The translations under genes and the position numbers were made by a program. From positions 1 through 7,229 of the forward strand of contig WFOZ01000493.1 in the NCBI GenBank assembly GCA_015487825.1: a stretch of DNA of 7,229 nt, in the 5' to 3' direction. The notes under the pieces are model-generated. The model was not told the origin of the DNA, searched no databases, and worked only from the letters and a program-made list of their open reading frames with translations. This DNA is from Planctomycetaceae bacterium. Lineage in GTDB: Bacteria > Planctomycetota > Planctomycetia > Planctomycetales > Planctomycetaceae. This document shows positions 6,898 through 7,229 of the stretch, in pieces (position 1 is the first letter of the stretch; each line of letters begins with the position of its first letter).

Positions 6898-7041
6898 AGG
6901 AACAGTCCTGAAATAACTTCCCTATTTTAATGGATTCAATTTGTAGGGTGCGCCACGACGCACCTTTTTCACCACATGAACAGGCTGGTGTGTCATGACG
7001 CACCCTACGATAAACCGGGAACTTATTTCGGGACTGTACCT
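6898..7041. repeat. Nested inverted-repeat element (GTAGGGTGCG type)
   Basis: Outer arms at 6898-6922 and 7017-7041 form a 25-base inverted repeat with three mismatches (core ATAACTTCCC / GGGAACTTAT). Inner arms at 6943-6964 and 6987-7008 form a 22-base inverted repeat with three mismatches, all transitions. The left inner arm folds as GGTGCG/CGCACC (6947-6952 with 6959-6964). The right arm (6989-7004 and flanking bases) is nearly self-complementary. The architecture, and the GTAGGGT start of the inner arm, match the element at 5444-5586. It lies 55 bases upstream of the GGDEF-like start on that gene's promoter side, so it may contribute to its leader or promoter. No clear target duplication was seen. 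Confidence 0.75.
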
Positions 7042-7144
7042 AAAATACCTTCTTAGATAATCTTATGTTGCAAATCCTGCCTGTGAGAGCATTGTCGAAA
7101 GACGTTGAAACAATCGCAGTGAGTTTTTGAGAAGACTGTTACGG

Positions 7145-7229
7145 TTATGACGATTGTTGAGGTTTTTCTATTGTTTCGGCTAACAAACCTGTAACCTTCT
7201 CGATGAGGTCTGTATCGCTCAGTGTATGT
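7145..7229 (-). CDS. 3' end of an unidentified gene cut by the right window edge
   Basis: On the minus strand, one frame is open from the window edge to TAA at 7145-7147, about 27 codons. The residues are rich in a regular helix-like pattern (SDTDLIEKVTGLLAETIEK, then a PQQSS tail), which reads like the C-terminal helix of a soluble protein. It is too short to assign a family. If real, it lies about 300 bases upstream of the GGDEF-like gene on the same strand, with the 6898-7041 repeat element between them. Chance openness cannot be excluded. Confidence 0.5.
   Translation of the reverse strand, partial: HTLSDTDLIEKVTGLLAETIEKPQQSS

Overview
The window looks like chromosomal DNA from a planctomycete (Planctomycetota). 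This is inferred from three things seen here: a long secreted C45-type hydrolase with a large extra N-terminal region, a full-length Prc/Tsp-type S41 protease, and gene-poor spacers filled with palindromic repeats. No rRNA, tRNA or taxon-specific marker is present, so the assignment is only moderately supported.

Layout, left to right. Positions 1-100 may hold the last codons of a plus-strand gene cut by the window edge (weak). Positions 259-605 hold a stack of nested inverted repeats and hairpins with no credible gene. Positions 676-2505 (minus) encode a secreted C45-family Ntn-hydrolase/acyltransferase-like protein. Positions 2506-2795 are a spacer holding a clear intrinsic terminator for the next gene and a possible 26-codon small ORF. 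Positions 2796-4928 (minus) encode a carboxy-terminal processing protease (Prc/Tsp). Positions 4929-5882 are a long non-coding spacer with a hairpin, short CACAGAG-type repeats and a second nested inverted-repeat element (5444-5586). Positions 5883-6842 (minus) encode a membrane-anchored protein with a degenerate GGDEF domain: the active site is lost but the RxxD inhibitory-site motif is kept. Positions 6898-7041 hold a third nested inverted-repeat element. Positions 7145-7229 (minus) look like the C-terminal end of another gene that runs off the right edge.

All three complete genes are read right to left, but the gaps between them (about 290 and 950 bases) and the terminator after prc indicate separate transcription units rather than an operon. 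Two are predicted to work outside the cytoplasm (the protease and the C45 hydrolase), and the third is a membrane-tethered cytoplasmic protein that may sense c-di-GMP. The sequence gives no direct evidence that they act in one pathway.

The most unusual content is non-coding. Three separate spacers carry elements built the same way: an outer imperfect inverted repeat enclosing an inner inverted repeat whose arms are themselves hairpins. Stem sequences differ between copies in a way that keeps base pairing. No transposase is encoded here, so these are best described as candidate non-autonomous (MITE- or REP/BIME-like) elements.
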